From NCBI GenBank assembly GCA_019694675.1, contig JAIBBK010000023.1, forward strand, positions 1 to 60,141: a DNA stretch of 60,141 nucleotides, written 5' to 3'. Source of the DNA: Ignavibacteria bacterium. GTDB taxonomy: Bacteria > Bacteroidota > Ignavibacteria > Tepidaquicellales > Tepidaquicellaceae. Below, one piece after another: positions 1 to 9,845 of the stretch. The position numbers were made by a program, and so were the translations under genes. How positions within the stretch are numbered: the stretch's first letter is position 1; each line of letters starts with the position of its first letter. Under the pieces are notes generated by a model. That model did not search any database. It was not told the origin of the DNA and saw only the letters and a list, made by a program, of their open reading frames with translations.

Positions 1-912
1 AACGGCAACGGCACTTTCTTCTTCCGTGTAACTGCTCTTACAAATACTCCCGGAGTCTTCTGGAGGTCAAACATAATGAGCGGATACAGCGTTGACAATC
101 TCGCGCCGCTTCCGCCCTCAAACCTTGTTGCATCCGTTGTGATGAACTCGGCACAGCTTTCGTGGGACCCAAACCCCGAATCCGATCTGAGGCACTACAT
201 CATTTACCGCAACGGTGTTCAGCTCGGCACTTCAACAGTATTGACCTTCGAAGACAATACCATATTGCCTGATTCTGTTTACTCCTATACTGTCGCGGCG
301 CAGGATGTCCATGGAAATATCGGAGAGCAATCAGAACCCGCGATGGTATCACTCATTGTCTCAGCAATAAACATCAAGCTGATTCCGGAAGGACTCTACC
401 TGGTTGCTGAAGACCGCCTTTCAGTCGGAGACACTGTGAGGATAGTCCTTCATAACAGCATCTCACCGTTTGAGGCCGTTGATTCGTCAACTGCAGTGAT
501 AGATGAACTCACTTTCGAAGGTTCATTCAGATTCCCGAATACTCCCGGCGGAACATATTATATCGCGGTTCATCACAGAAACTCAATTGAGACATGGAGC
601 AGGTCAGGCGGTGAACTCTTCACGCCGGGCACTGTAATGAACTACGATTTCACATCGGCGGCATCACAGGCGTTTGGCAATAATATGGTGCAGGTAAATT
701 CTTCGCCGGTCAGATATGCAATTTACGGTGGCGATGTGAACGGTGACGGAACAATTGACGGCTCTGATGCAGGTGTAATTGACTTGGATGTGTTCAATTA
801 TGTTTCAGGATATTCAGCAAGTGATCTGAACGGAGATGATTTTGTCGATGCGTCTGATCTCGCAATAGCCGACAACAATGCGGCGAACTTTGTGGGTGTG
901 ATAAGGCCGTGA
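1..912 (+). CDS. C-terminal part of secreted FN3/dockerin-like protein (5' end outside window)
   Basis: The frame is open from base 1, so only the last 303 residues of a longer gene are visible; the ATG at 76 is internal. Visible order: the tail of one domain (TFFFRVTA, WRSNIMSG), a fibronectin type III domain (about residues 30-120), a beta-sandwich containing YYIAVHHRNSIETWS, then two dockerin-like calcium loops, DVNGDGTIDGSD and DLNGDDFVDASD, ending NFVGVIRP. The same order of modules, with closely similar wording, occurs in the minus-strand gene at the right edge, and the last two modules recur in three other genes here. It is probably exported and surface-attached or released. I infer that the loops bind calcium; no cohesin partner is visible. 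Confidence 0.8.
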   Translation, partial: NGNGTFFFRVTALTNTPGVFWRSNIMSGYSVDNLAPLPPSNLVASVVMNSAQLSWDPNPESDLRHYIIYRNGVQLGTSTVLTFEDNTILPDSVYSYTVAAQDVHGNIGEQSEPAMVSLIVSAINIKLIPEGLYLVAEDRLSVGDTVRIVLHNSISPFEAVDSSTAVIDELTFEGSFRFPNTPGGTYYIAVHHRNSIETWSRSGGELFTPGTVMNYDFTSAASQAFGNNMVQVNSSPVRYAIYGGDVNGDGTIDGSDAGVIDLDVFNYVSGYSASDLNGDDFVDASDLAIADNNAANFVGVIRP

Positions 913-942
913 GGAGAGTTGAGAGGTAAGAATTGAGAGTTA

Positions 943-1251
943 AGAGTTGAGAGTTAAGACGGGCAGCCACGACTTAAACCGTGGGCTGAATTGTTTCATC
1001 TACTCTCCCAAGTCCAGGCTTGGGAGAGTACGGTGTCCGATCCACGGTACACTGGATTCGGAGGATCATAGAATTGTAAGAAGTCATACGGCGGCAAGAG
1101 TTGAGAGTTAAGACGAGCAGCCTGCGACTTAAACCGTGGGCTGAATTGTTTCATCTACTCTCCCAAGTCCAGGCTTGGGAGAGTACGGTGTCCGATTCAC
1201 GGTACACTGGATTTGGAGGATCATAGAATTGTAAGAAGTCATACGGCGGCA
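943..1251. repeat. Tandem duplication of a ~154-bp palindromic (REP-like) element
   Basis: Two nearly identical head-to-tail copies, 943-1096 and 1097-1251, differ at a few positions and one indel. Each holds a perfect 12-bp inverted repeat (first copy 1001-1012 with 1019-1030; arm TACTCTCCCAAG, 6-nt loop). Each also holds a second imperfect palindrome around ACTTAAACCGTGGGCTG. A run of GAGAGTTAAGA-like short repeats (about 913-960) precedes the first copy. The remaining bases to 1334 show no gene. This is typical of dispersed REP-type intergenic repeats; I see no transposase and no other copy in the window. Confidence 0.75.
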
Positions 1252-1334
1252 GTGGTTGTGCGGAAATGCACGGCACTGCTGCTGATGTGATCTGCACAGA
1301 ACGGATCTGTTATGCCCTGCCGGAGGCTGAAACT

Positions 1335-2780
1335 CTACCTGATAAGGACAAGCTTTGTTGAGATTACAGTCTCTCCGCTCTCAAGCCTGCAGAAATAGAC
1401 CCCGCTTGAAGAATTCCCGGCATTCCATTCTGCTTCATATTCTCCTGCGCTTAACTTTCCGTCAGCAAGAGTACTGACAAGCTTTCCGTTGATGTCGAAT
1501 ATCTTCAGTGAAACATTTGCGGCTACGGGCACTTCAAATCTTATGCGGGTGGAAGGGTTGAACGGATTGGGATATCCTCCGTACAGCGCAAATTTTTCGG
1601 GTGATGAATTGCCGACTGGAGTTACTGCGGATGAACTGCTTTCATTCAGATATCTCAGGATCTCAACCGCAAGCTTGCCGTTGGGTATGCTTTGGTTTGC
1701 GATCATCACAACGCCGGTCTTCAGGTTCTTCTGTTCATCTTCGGTAAAACATATGAAACTTTCGGTTCCTGGCACGCCGCCGTCCTTCCATGTATAGTAA
1801 AAGTTTGAGTCCGTCTGCGGATTGAGAAGCGTCATTTGCCATACAAGCCCCACCCTGTTCTTCGAATTCATCTGCCTGCAGGTGTCGTTATTCATTCTTC
1901 TGATCTTATGCGCGGAATCGAGAACACTCTGAGGATAAGCCTGCGTAAGGCCCATGTTGAACTCAAGATACTTCAGAAAATCCGACAAGGTTGAATAAAG
2001 TCCGCCTGCGGCGTAGAATGCAGGCCAGCTGCTTTTAAAGAAACCGAGAGGATCACCGTTGACGGAATAGGGCGTCGCCCTTCTGCTTTCCTGCTCTGCA
2101 TTAATGCTTATCTTCGTGTCGGGCATTCCGAGCGGGCGCGAGATCTTTTGTATGAACAGTGAGTCAATTATTGCACCGTATGTATGCGATACCGCAACGC
2201 CAAGCAACGCAACCCCGAGGTTTGAATAAAGAAAACATTCGCCGGGCGCCCTGAGCAGTCTGTGATTGTTCAGATAATTGTACATCATCTGATAGGTCGT
2301 TGAATCGTTCACCGGCTGGATCGGATCATCCGGCAATGCGGAATAGTGAGTTGCAAGATCGAGAATTGTTATTCTCATCGTATCACTTCCGGAAACATAA
2401 AACGGCGATCTCACGGTGGCAAGAGGAAGATGAGTGTCTGCAAGATCGGATAGTCTCAAGGAACCCCCTTGCTGAATCAGCATGGAGAGCAATGTAGCGG
2501 TGAATGTTTTTGTTACGGAACCTATGTGGTAGACTGTAAGACTGTCGGTCCTTGGAGAAGTTGTATCCTTTCTCAGATGTCCGTAAGTGTACTTGCGGTT
2601 CAGAACTGTGTTCCCTTCCTTTCTGATGATGCCTACCACCATTGACGCTTTGTTTGTATCAACATACTGTTTCACTATCCTGTTGACTCTCTCGCGAAGC
2701 GAGTCCGGATTGAACTGTGCATTGAGCAGAGGAGCGGTAATCAGCAAGAGAAATACTCCTGCATAGATCTTTCTTTTCAT
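1335..2780 (-). CDS. Secreted serine beta-lactamase-like hydrolase with T9SS C-terminal domain
   Basis: A 481-residue protein with a signal peptide (residues 1-21, ending NAQ). The catalytic domain belongs to the class C beta-lactamase/DD-peptidase family (PF00144): SVTK at 88-91 is the SxxK nucleophile motif, YSN at 185-187 is the YxN motif, and WKDGG near residue 330 stands where the third (KTG/HxG) motif is expected. After about residue 395 comes a T9SS sorting domain with YPNPFNPSTRIRFEVP, ending STKLVLIR. The protein is therefore expected to cross the outer membrane. Family members act as esterases, peptidases or lactamases, and the substrate cannot be read here. The gene starts 39 bp after the membrane-protein gene upstream and may be co-transcribed with it. 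Confidence 0.9.
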   Translation of the reverse strand: MKRKIYAGVFLLLITAPLLNAQFNPDSLRERVNRIVKQYVDTNKASMVVGIIRKEGNTVLNRKYTYGHLRKDTTSPRTDSLTVYHIGSVTKTFTATLLSMLIQQGGSLRLSDLADTHLPLATVRSPFYVSGSDTMRITILDLATHYSALPDDPIQPVNDSTTYQMMYNYLNNHRLLRAPGECFLYSNLGVALLGVAVSHTYGAIIDSLFIQKISRPLGMPDTKISINAEQESRRATPYSVNGDPLGFFKSSWPAFYAAGGLYSTLSDFLKYLEFNMGLTQAYPQSVLDSAHKIRRMNNDTCRQMNSKNRVGLVWQMTLLNPQTDSNFYYTWKDGGVPGTESFICFTEDEQKNLKTGVVMIANQSIPNGKLAVEILRYLNESSSSAVTPVGNSSPEKFALYGGYPNPFNPSTRIRFEVPVAANVSLKIFDINGKLVSTLADGKLSAGEYEAEWNAGNSSSGVYFCRLESGETVISTKLVLIR

Positions 2781-2819
2781 TGTTCCTGAAGTTAAGTTTT
2801 TTTGCGATCCGGAAATGAT

Positions 2820-3641
2820 TCACTTTCCCGTTTCTATCTTTCCGGTGGTATGATCAAGCTCAGAACCGAACATGCTGTGAGGTATGAGATACACTGCCAG
2901 AAGTATGAGGGCCGCCGCCACAATCCATTTTCTGTTATTGTCACTCTTTCTGATCATCAACCATGCGACTGTCCACGCAGCAAACGCAACGAGCGTCTTG
3001 TTATCCGTCAGATCCTGTCCGAACGGCCAGCCGGTCCAGTATGCTCCGAAAGCAAACTTTTGCACGACAGGGCCGAGTATCATTCCGCCTATCCCGAGCG
3101 ATATGAGGGTAACAAGCGTCAGAATTTTCAGCTGATGTCCTTTTCTCAGCGCTTCGATCCCCGTCCTCGTTGAGCAGAGCATTGCGCAGAACATCAGTAT
3201 AACATGAGGAATGAGGACCGGCGCCGGCACTCTTCCCTTGAATCTTATAACAACGGGCTTTTCGTTTACAGGTAACTCTTTTCCTGACGATCTCAGCATA
3301 ACGGAATATTCAAGCTTGCCGGCAGGCGGCTGAGGAGGAAGTTCCGCATACAGCGTTTTGCCATCATTCGTGAGCTCCGCAGTCGTGAAAGCATCATCAG
3401 TCCTGTACTTTCTGAACTTTACAGATCCTCCGAGTCCCTGAACATCACCGGTGACCGTAACCTTAGCAGGCGCATCGCTGTCGGAAGATGTAAGCAGTCT
3501 GTATTCAATCTTCTTTCCGTCAACTTCCATCCCGCCCGAGACAGGATACGTAGGACCGGTCATGCGCTGGAACGCCGCAATTGCAAGTGTGAACAGTAAA
3601 GCAACGATCCACCACAGGACTGAGGCTTTTGATTTTGTCAT
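2820..3641 (-). CDS. Hypothetical membrane protein with periplasmic beta-rich domain
   Basis: A 273-residue protein of unknown function. An N-terminal membrane segment (about 8-24) is followed by a soluble, beta-rich stretch of some 110 residues and then four more hydrophobic helices (about 140-157, 171-191, 214-231, 238-254). The soluble stretch between helices 1 and 2 reads like an immunoglobulin-type domain (SVKFRKYRTDDAFTTAEL, LPPQPPAGKLEYSVML) and probably lies in the periplasm. The conserved-looking loop TGWPFGQDLTDNKT lies before helix 4. I do not recognise a named family. It is followed after 39 bp by the exported beta-lactamase-like gene. Confidence 0.75.
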   Translation of the reverse strand: MTKSKASVLWWIVALLFTLAIAAFQRMTGPTYPVSGGMEVDGKKIEYRLLTSSDSDAPAKVTVTGDVQGLGGSVKFRKYRTDDAFTTAELTNDGKTLYAELPPQPPAGKLEYSVMLRSSGKELPVNEKPVVIRFKGRVPAPVLIPHVILMFCAMLCSTRTGIEALRKGHQLKILTLVTLISLGIGGMILGPVVQKFAFGAYWTGWPFGQDLTDNKTLVAFAAWTVAWLMIRKSDNNRKWIVAAALILLAVYLIPHSMFGSELDHTTGKIETGK

Positions 3642-3809
3642 CGTGTAAAATGAATGTCTTTCGCTTTCAAGATCAATCGAATCAAAGAGAATTTCAATAC
3701 ACAGAATTGGTATATGAATATGTTATGTTCCGGCAACGGTGATTGACCCGGAATAGTGTTCTGCTTTTTTCATTTCAAACCGGCTTCGCCGGTTGTACTA
3801 TTGCCGCGT

Positions 3810-4262
3810 ATGAAAAATGAAGTTGTCATCTCCCTTCGGGAGATCAATGAATCAAACTGGCGGGAGTGTATAGCTCTCAGCGTAAGGGAAGATCAGAAGA
3901 AATTCGTAGGCACAAACGAGAACGGCCTGGCGCTCGCTTATGCTCATAAGGAGATGCGGCCGCGCGGGATATACGCGGATGAAGAAATGGTCGGGTTTAT
4001 TATGTATGCGATGGATCCCGATGACGGTTTGTATTATATCAACAGATTCATGATAGATGCGTCCTGTCAGGGCAGAGGTTTCGGCAGGCGGGCTTTGCGA
4101 ATACTTACGGAGCAGTTAATGGCGGAAGGAGTTACGTCGGTTGACATACTACACAAGCCTGATAATGAGCAGGCGGTAAGACTGTATATGTCGCTCGGAT
4201 TTAAGCTGACTGATGAGAGAGTTGGCGATGATGTGATAAGCAGGCTGGAGATGCGGGTGTGA
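3810..4262 (+). CDS. GNAT-family N-acetyltransferase, possibly polyamine-directed
   Basis: I use the ATG at 3810 (MKNEVVISLREI), giving 150 residues. An upstream in-frame ATG at 3756 would add 18 residues with no domain sense. The GNAT core is clear: strand INRFMIDAS is followed by the acetyl-CoA-binding loop CQGRGFGRRAL, the helix, and the terminal VRLYMSLGFK motif. The N-terminal WRECIALSVREDQKKFV resembles the spermine/spermidine acetyltransferase (BltD/PaiA-like) subgroup, so a polyamine or diamine substrate is plausible but inferred. It transfers an acetyl group from acetyl-CoA to an amine in the cytoplasm. The gene stands alone and converges on nrdJ. Confidence 0.75.
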   Translation: MKNEVVISLREINESNWRECIALSVREDQKKFVGTNENGLALAYAHKEMRPRGIYADEEMVGFIMYAMDPDDGLYYINRFMIDASCQGRGFGRRALRILTEQLMAEGVTSVDILHKPDNEQAVRLYMSLGFKLTDERVGDDVISRLEMRV

Positions 4263-4273
4263 AAGCGTGGGGG

Positions 4274-4327
4274 GACGGGGCGAAGCCCCGTCTTACAATC
4301 CCTTGCGAGAAAGCCCCTTTGGGGCTT
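4274..4327. terminator. Two adjacent perfect hairpins between convergent genes
   Basis: GACGGGGC (4274-4281) pairs with GCCCCGTC (4285-4292) across a 3-nt loop. AAGCCCC (4311-4317) pairs with GGGGCTT (4321-4327) across TTT. They sit between the ends of the GNAT gene and nrdJ. Neither has a strong T tract, so they may be weak terminators or part of a dispersed palindromic repeat. Confidence 0.5.
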
Positions 4328-4351
4328 CCCCGCACCAATACAACTGAATCC

Positions 4352-7300
4352 CTACGAACAACCGCTCGTGTCGCCGCAGGTCATGCACTTCAGGCATGTA
4401 CCGTTCCTCACCATCGTCAGGCTCCCGCATGATGAACAAATGTCGCCGGTGTATCCTTTCAGCTTTGCTTCCTTTATACGCTCCGCCGTAGAACTCAGTT
4501 CATTCACATCAGCAGTCGTCAGCTTAATTACAGTCGCCGCGGTCATGCTCTTTACCTTCTCGGGCGAGTTCGGCAGTTTCGCCGGCTCTTCTATCATCCT
4601 CTCGCTTATCACTTCCTCATCGTCAAAATCCGAATCACCCTCGAGACTGTTCAGTGCATCTATCGGAGATCTCTGAAACTCCGCGTTGTTCTCTATGTGC
4701 GACAGGTCGTTCCTGTTAAGATATGTAACCGCCAGTTCACGGAATATGTAGTCTATGATAGACGTGCTCATCTTAATATTTGGATTGCCTATCACTATTC
4801 CGTTTGGCTCAAACCTCGTGTACACAAAGGCATCCACAAATTCATCCAGCGGTACGCCGTGCTGAAGGCCCAGCGAGATGGCGATCGCAAAACAGTTCAT
4901 CAGACTCCTGAAGGCGGCGCCCTCTTTGTGCATGTCAATGAAGATCTCACCCAACTGCCCGTTCTCGTATTCGCCGGTCCTGAGATATACGGAGTGATTT
5001 TCGATCTTCGCCTTCTGCGTATAGCCCTTTCTCCTGAACGGGAGTTTCCTCCGCTTGGCTATGTATCTGTGAATTATCCTCTCGGCCACCTTCACTATGT
5101 CATTCGATCTCGAAGCTTCGGCATTCACTTCGTCACTGCTTATGTCTATCGTATCGTCATCCTTCATTGTGTTGAGCGGCTGTGAAAGTTTTGAGCCGTC
5201 CCTGTAAAGTGCATTTGCCTTCACGCCAAGTTTCCATGAAAGCATATATGCCTTCTTGATATCGTCCACCGTGGCGTGATTCGGAAGATTTATTGTCTTC
5301 GAAATTGCGCCCGATATGAACGGCTGTGCCGCCGCCATAATTTTTATGTGCGCGTCTGACGAAATGTATCTCGTTCCTTTTCTTCCGCATTTGTTGGCGC
5401 AGTCGAATATGGAGTAATGCTCCGGCTTCAGGTGCGGTGCGCCTTCAATTGTCATTGTGCCGCAAACATAGTCATTCGCTTCTTCTATCTGTTCCTTCGT
5501 GAAGCCCAGTTCCTTCAGAAGATTGAATCCTGGATCGTCAAGCTGTTCATCGGAAAATCCCAGCGCGTTCTTGCAGAAACCGGCTCCGAGCGTCCACTTG
5601 TTGAATGCAAAGTTAATGTCAAATACGGACGGAAGCGACTTCTCAACCTTGGTTATAATTTCCTTTGTGAATCCCTTCTCCGTAAGTGTCTGTGCATTTA
5701 TGTGCGGACAACCTATCAGAGAACCGTATCCTTTTGTGTACTTGATTATCTCGTCGGTTTCCTTTTCGTTATAGCCGAGGTTTTTCAGCGCAGGGGGTAC
5801 GGATTCGTTGATGATCTTGAAATATCCGCCGCCGGCAAGTTTCTTGAATTTGACCAGTGCAAAATCCGGCTCTACGCCTGTCGTGTCACAGTCCATGAGC
5901 AGACCGATAGTTCCGGTAGGTGCAATAACCGTTACCTGAGCATTCCTGTAACCGTGCCTTTCGCCAAGCTCCAGGGCCCTTTCGGCATCTTCCACCGCCG
6001 CTTTGTGCAGATTCTCGGGACAGTATTTCTTCTGTATGCCCGTAGGAAATATCGTCAGCCCCTCATACTCGTTATTGTTTGCATTGTGCACCGCGCGCTT
6101 GTGATTTCTTATCACTCGGAGCATGTTCTCCTTGTTCTCTTCATACCGTGCAAAAGTTCCGAGTTCAGACGCAAGCTCGGCCGACGTAGCATAAGCGCTC
6201 ATGTGGAGAATTGCCGTAAGTGCGCCTGTAACCGCAAGAGCTTCGGGAGAATCGTACGGAATACCTTTTACCATCAGCAGTGCGCCGAGATTTGCATACC
6301 CGAGTCCGAGAGTCCTGTACTCGTATGACAGCTTCGCTATGTTCTTTGATGGAAACTGCGCCATGAGCACGCTGATCTCAAGCACCATTGTCCACAAACG
6401 CGTTGCATGGCGGTAATTGTCTATGTAGAAGTTATTTGTGCCGAGTTCATAGAACTTCATAAGGTTCAGGGACGCCAGGTTGCAGGCAGTATCGTCCAGG
6501 AACATGTACTCGGAACACGGATTTGAAGCCTTTATCTCTCCGCCCGAAGGGCATGTATGCCACTCGTTTATGGTTGTGTGATACTGTATTCCGGGGTCCG
6601 CGCATGACCATGCGGCATAAGAGATATCCTCCCACAGATCCCTTGCTTTCATTGTCTTGCATGGTTTCGGCTCCCTTCCTTCCCTGGATGCCTTTGCCAG
6701 TTCGGTTCGCCAGAACAGGTTCCATTCGCCGTCGTTCTCCACGGCTTCCATGAATCCGTTCGTTGTACGTATGCTGTTGTTTGAGTTTTGTCCGGATACG
6801 GTGACGTATGCTTCCGAATTCCAGTCCGTGTCGTAAACCGGAAACTCTATCTCGGTGTATCCAAGCCTTGCAAGCTGAATTACCCTCTCAATATAATTCT
6901 CCGGTGTCTGTACTTTCCTGGCATCGTTAATGGCCTGCGCAAGCTGTTTGTTTGTCTTCCTGTCAAAGCCGTCGTTTTCAGGATGAACCGAATGACAGGC
7001 CTTCATTATTCTGTTAAGATGGAAGTTGAGCAGTTTGGATCCGGCCACAAGCGCGGCAACTTTCTGCTCTTCAGCCACTTTCCAGTTTATATACTCTTCT
7101 ATGTCCGGATGGTCGAGATCAAGCGTAACCATCTTTGCGGCACGCCTCGTTGTGCCGCCTGATTTTATGGCGCCTGCGCTTCTGTCGCCTATTTTAAGGA
7201 ACGACATCAGGCCCGATGACCTGCCGCCTCCGCTTAAGGGCTCGTTTGCCCCGCGCAGATTGGAAAAATTCGATCCTGTACCTGATCCGTATTTGAACAG

Positions 7301-7969
7301 TCTCGCTTCACGTACCCACAGGTCCATAATTCCGCCTTCGTTCACCAGATCGTCGCTCAATGACTGTATGAAACAGGCGTGCGGCTGAGGATGCGTGTAT
7401 GCATCTTCAGATTCCGTGAGCTGTCCTGTATTGGCATCAACATAGAAATGCCCCTGTGAAGGGCCGGAAATTCCGTAGGCCCAGTTAAGGCCCGTGTTAA
7501 ACCACTGCGGAGAATTCGGCGCCGCGATCTGCATCGCAAGCATGTAGCAGAGTTCTTCGTAGAAGTTCTTTGCATCGGATTCTATGTTGAAGTAGTTGTG
7601 CTTCCAGCCCCAGTAAGTCCAGCATCCGGCAAGCCTCGAAAAAACCTGCCGCGAATCTGTCTCTGATGTGTAACGGTCAACTTCCGAAAGTTCCCTCAGC
7701 TTCTTATCATCCGGCTCCGACCTCTGAAGCCATGCGGGAACGCCCGGCTCTTCAACTCTCTTTAGATAAACCGGCACTCCGGCTTTGCGGAAATATTTCT
7801 GTGCGATTATATCGGTGGCTACCTGTGACCAGTGTGCGGGGACTTTGACATCATTCATTTCAAATACTATGGAACCGTCGGGATTCCTGATTATGGAAGA
7901 GCGTGTGTCAAACTCGATTGAATCAAAAGCGGATTCTCCTTTTTTGACAAAGAGTCTGTTTATATTCAT
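4352..7969 (-). CDS. nrdJ: Adenosylcobalamin-dependent (class II) ribonucleoside-diphosphate reductase
   Basis: A 1205-residue class II ribonucleotide reductase, which makes deoxyribonucleotides using an adenosylcobalamin radical and works with or without oxygen. The active-site residues are visible: redox cysteine C199 ([12 protein letters not shown]), the NxCxE loop NPCSE (N483, C485, E487), and partner cysteine C496 ([11 protein letters not shown]). [16 protein letters not shown] is the usual core motif before the second half. The C-terminus carries a cysteine-rich zinc/redox tail ([20 protein letters not shown]), as in the long NrdJ subfamily. The start is the ATG at 7969, preceded by an AT-rich region. 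No NrdA/NrdB genes and no cobalamin riboswitch were found nearby. Confidence 0.96.
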   Translation of the reverse strand: MNINRLFVKKGESAFDSIEFDTRSSIIRNPDGSIVFEMNDVKVPAHWSQVATDIIAQKYFRKAGVPVYLKRVEEPGVPAWLQRSEPDDKKLRELSEVDRYTSETDSRQVFSRLAGCWTYWGWKHNYFNIESDAKNFYEELCYMLAMQIAAPNSPQWFNTGLNWAYGISGPSQGHFYVDANTGQLTESEDAYTHPQPHACFIQSLSDDLVNEGGIMDLWVREARLFKYGSGTGSNFSNLRGANEPLSGGGRSSGLMSFLKIGDRSAGAIKSGGTTRRAAKMVTLDLDHPDIEEYINWKVAEEQKVAALVAGSKLLNFHLNRIMKACHSVHPENDGFDRKTNKQLAQAINDARKVQTPENYIERVIQLARLGYTEIEFPVYDTDWNSEAYVTVSGQNSNNSIRTTNGFMEAVENDGEWNLFWRTELAKASREGREPKPCKTMKARDLWEDISYAAWSCADPGIQYHTTINEWHTCPSGGEIKASNPCSEYMFLDDTACNLASLNLMKFYELGTNNFYIDNYRHATRLWTMVLEISVLMAQFPSKNIAKLSYEYRTLGLGYANLGALLMVKGIPYDSPEALAVTGALTAILHMSAYATSAELASELGTFARYEENKENMLRVIRNHKRAVHNANNNEYEGLTIFPTGIQKKYCPENLHKAAVEDAERALELGERHGYRNAQVTVIAPTGTIGLLMDCDTTGVEPDFALVKFKKLAGGGYFKIINESVPPALKNLGYNEKETDEIIKYTKGYGSLIGCPHINAQTLTEKGFTKEIITKVEKSLPSVFDINFAFNKWTLGAGFCKNALGFSDEQLDDPGFNLLKELGFTKEQIEEANDYVCGTMTIEGAPHLKPEHYSIFDCANKCGRKGTRYISSDAHIKIMAAAQPFISGAISKTINLPNHATVDDIKKAYMLSWKLGVKANALYRDGSKLSQPLNTMKDDDTIDISSDEVNAEASRSNDIVKVAERIIHRYIAKRRKLPFRRKGYTQKAKIENHSVYLRTGEYENGQLGEIFIDMHKEGAAFRSLMNCFAIAISLGLQHGVPLDEFVDAFVYTRFEPNGIVIGNPNIKMSTSIIDYIFRELAVTYLNRNDLSHIENNAEFQRSPIDALNSLEGDSDFDDEEVISERMIEEPAKLPNSPEKVKSMTAATVIKLTTADVNELSSTAERIKEAKLKGYTGDICSSCGSLTMVRNGTCLKCMTCGDTSGCS

Positions 7970-8411
7970 TTACATTCTGTTAACAGTTAGTGAGTAAAAA
8001 GATCATTAGAAATCAATTTCTGCGGTGCAGTTTTTGGTTGAAGCGAAGTGAATTTCTTTGCGATAAAATTATACGAATTGATTTTTAAATGCAAACAACT
8101 CATGAAAATTTCGCTATTGATTTTGAACTAATTTTGACTTCAGCAATTACCGTTCATCAGAAAAGTTTCCATCACTGATGAACCTGTTCAGGCAGGACTT
8201 ATTCACAGCAGGGCAAAACGGCCACAAACCGCGCCTGGCAAGGGTTTGGTCGGATCATCACTTTTTTGTATACGATATTTGGCGGAAAGAATATACGGTC
8301 TGTCTCTCTGATTTCAGGAGTGTCTTTTTCTGATGAAGACCACTGCATTAAGGGTTTGAATCTTTAACGTTGTTAGCTAATTTGCTGACACAATTTATCT
8401 GCAAAAATATT
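7970..8411. promoter_or_regulatory. Intergenic region between divergent nrdJ and phzF-like genes
   Basis: This 442-bp region holds an inverted repeat, GTTCATCAG (8152-8160) with CTGATGAAC (8175-8183), which could be an operator or a leader hairpin for nrdJ. Near the right end TTTG (8355-8358), a 19-bp spacer and TAATTTG (8378-8384) form a slightly compressed Bacteroidota-type promoter for the plus-strand gene, placing its transcript start near 8392. I found no NrdR box or cobalamin riboswitch. The rest shows nothing I can name. Confidence 0.45.
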
Positions 8412-9203
8412 TTGAAAATCTACACGGTTGACTCATTCACCGCAAAAACTTTCCACGGAAATCCGGCGGCGGTTTGTATCACCGAAAAAGATCTGCCGGA
8501 TGACCTGATGCAGAGTATTGCTATGGAATTGAACTTATCCGAAACAGCTTTTGCAGTCAGAAAAGACAATGGCTTTTCACTGAGATGGTTCACGCCGGAA
8601 TCCGAAGTTGATCTTTGCGGACATGCAACTCTCGCAACTGCGCATATCCTGTTTGAAGAGGAATATCTTTCTTCCGGCGAAGCGGCGGTCTTCCACACTC
8701 TGTATAAAGGAGTTCTCATGGCGCGAAAGAACAATGACATGATAACGATGGATTTCCCGTCCGCTCCGCCTGTGAAAACCGGGTATGAAGATCTTGTCAC
8801 GGATCTCTTTGATGAAAGCAAACCCGTTTACGTCGGCATTGCGGGAAATCACTTCCTCGCCGAACTCGCCGGGCCTGCAGATGTAAAAAATTACATGCCG
8901 GATTTTGAAAAGATCTCCTCGCTCCCAAAGTACGGACTCATAATCACTTCCGCTTCCGACGGAGATCACGATTTTATATCAAGGTTCTTTGCTCCTGCTG
9001 TCGGAGTCAATGAGGATCCGGTAACGGGCTCCGCCCACTGCGCCCTTGCTCCCTACTGGGCGGCGAAGCTCGGGAAAAACAAGCTGCTTGCTTATCAGGC
9101 ATCCCGAAGGGGAGGTACTCTCGAACTGGAACTTAACGGTGACAGGGTTTTCATTAGCGGCAAAGCCGTGACGGTGCTGAGAGCGGAAATGGACATAAAA
9201 TAA
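8412..9203 (+). CDS. PhzF-family isomerase/epimerase-like protein
   Basis: A protein of 263 residues from the TTG at 8412 (KIYTVDSFTAKTFHGNPAA), the usual beginning of this family. A TTG at 8370 would lengthen it by 14 residues, but it lies upstream of the promoter I infer, so I prefer 8412. Both diaminopimelate-epimerase-fold halves are present: GNPAAVC, the catalytic glutamate in NLSETAF (E44), LCGHATLATAHIL, and in the second half EDPVTGSAHCALAPYW. PhzF itself isomerises a phenazine precursor, but most family members sit outside phenazine clusters and have unknown substrates. No phenazine genes are present, so the function is unassigned. It is cytoplasmic and monocistronic. Confidence 0.88.
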   Translation: MKIYTVDSFTAKTFHGNPAAVCITEKDLPDDLMQSIAMELNLSETAFAVRKDNGFSLRWFTPESEVDLCGHATLATAHILFEEEYLSSGEAAVFHTLYKGVLMARKNNDMITMDFPSAPPVKTGYEDLVTDLFDESKPVYVGIAGNHFLAELAGPADVKNYMPDFEKISSLPKYGLIITSASDGDHDFISRFFAPAVGVNEDPVTGSAHCALAPYWAAKLGKNKLLAYQASRRGGTLELELNGDRVFISGKAVTVLRAEMDIK

Positions 9204-9206
9204 AAA

Positions 9207-9224
9207 AGCCGGCATTAGCCGGCT
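9207..9224 (-). terminator. Intrinsic terminator, strongest on the minus strand
   Basis: AGCCGGC (9207-9213) pairs with GCCGGCT (9218-9224) across ATTA. Read leftward, the hairpin is followed by TTTTTTATTTTA, so it is a good terminator for the lipoprotein gene ending at 9250. It may also serve the convergent PhzF-family gene. Confidence 0.8.
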
Positions 9225-9249
9225 CCTGTATTACCTGAAACACTTGCCC

Positions 9250-9681
9250 TTACTTCATTAAGGCACCGGTGAGAAGATTTACGACATCTGTGCCGCCTTT
9301 CTTTCCGGCATATTTCGTAAGCTCCGGTATCATCTTTGTTACCATGTCAGGACTCATATCAAGACCCTTGAACGCTTTATTCAGCCCCGCTATGTCCGTA
9401 ATGTTTGAAGGAACACCCATATCAGTTGCGGCCTTCAGGAGATTGTTCGAATAAGGGATTGCACTGGAAACTTTGAGGAAGTCGGCCGGATTGAGTTTGC
9501 CCTTAGTAAGGTTAAGAAGTGCTCCCACTCCGCCTATTGCCTGCTCCGGACTGATGCCAAGGCTTGACATTCCGTTGATCAGGTCCATTGTGGGACCAAG
9601 ATAGGGAATTGAACTTCCGCAAGAATAAAAAATGAAAGATGAAAGGACTGCAACAACAAGAAGTGATTTGATCTTGTTCAT
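9250..9681 (-). CDS. DUF2780-like lipoprotein
   Basis: A 143-residue protein starting with a lipoprotein signal peptide (lipobox FYSC, acylated C21). The mature part is helical with the pattern LGISPEQAIGGVGALLNL, then NPADFLKVSSAIPYSNNLL, which matches my recollection of the DUF2780 family of small secreted proteins. A second half repeats a similar helical unit (NKAFKGLDMSPDMV). No catalytic motif is visible and the function is unknown. It is probably anchored in the inner or outer membrane. The gene has its own terminator at 9207-9224 and no close co-directional neighbour. Confidence 0.75.
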   Translation of the reverse strand: MNKIKSLLVVAVLSSFIFYSCGSSIPYLGPTMDLINGMSSLGISPEQAIGGVGALLNLTKGKLNPADFLKVSSAIPYSNNLLKAATDMGVPSNITDIAGLNKAFKGLDMSPDMVTKMIPELTKYAGKKGGTDVVNLLTGALMK

Positions 9682-9845
9682 GATAATTAAAATTAATTAA
9701 GGAATGAGGTTGATGTTGAACTTGGCGAAAATAGCGCAATGGTCAAACGATATCAATTTATTAATGGAATAAAAGATGTAAAAAAATCTGCGGTTGTACC
9801 TCCGGAAGAATCCCCTTTTCACCTCCTGTTCGGTCACTGCATACC

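Noticed and set aside
5417..6328. 303-residue plus-strand open frame
   Set aside because: It lies entirely antisense to nrdJ, has no family similarity, and its composition is that of a shadow frame.
7970..8369. Cobalamin riboswitch upstream of nrdJ
   Set aside because: The conserved B12-box and GCCACTG elements were searched for on the minus strand and not found.
8412..9203. Phenazine biosynthesis
   Set aside because: A PhzF-family protein alone does not indicate phenazine production; no other phz gene is nearby.
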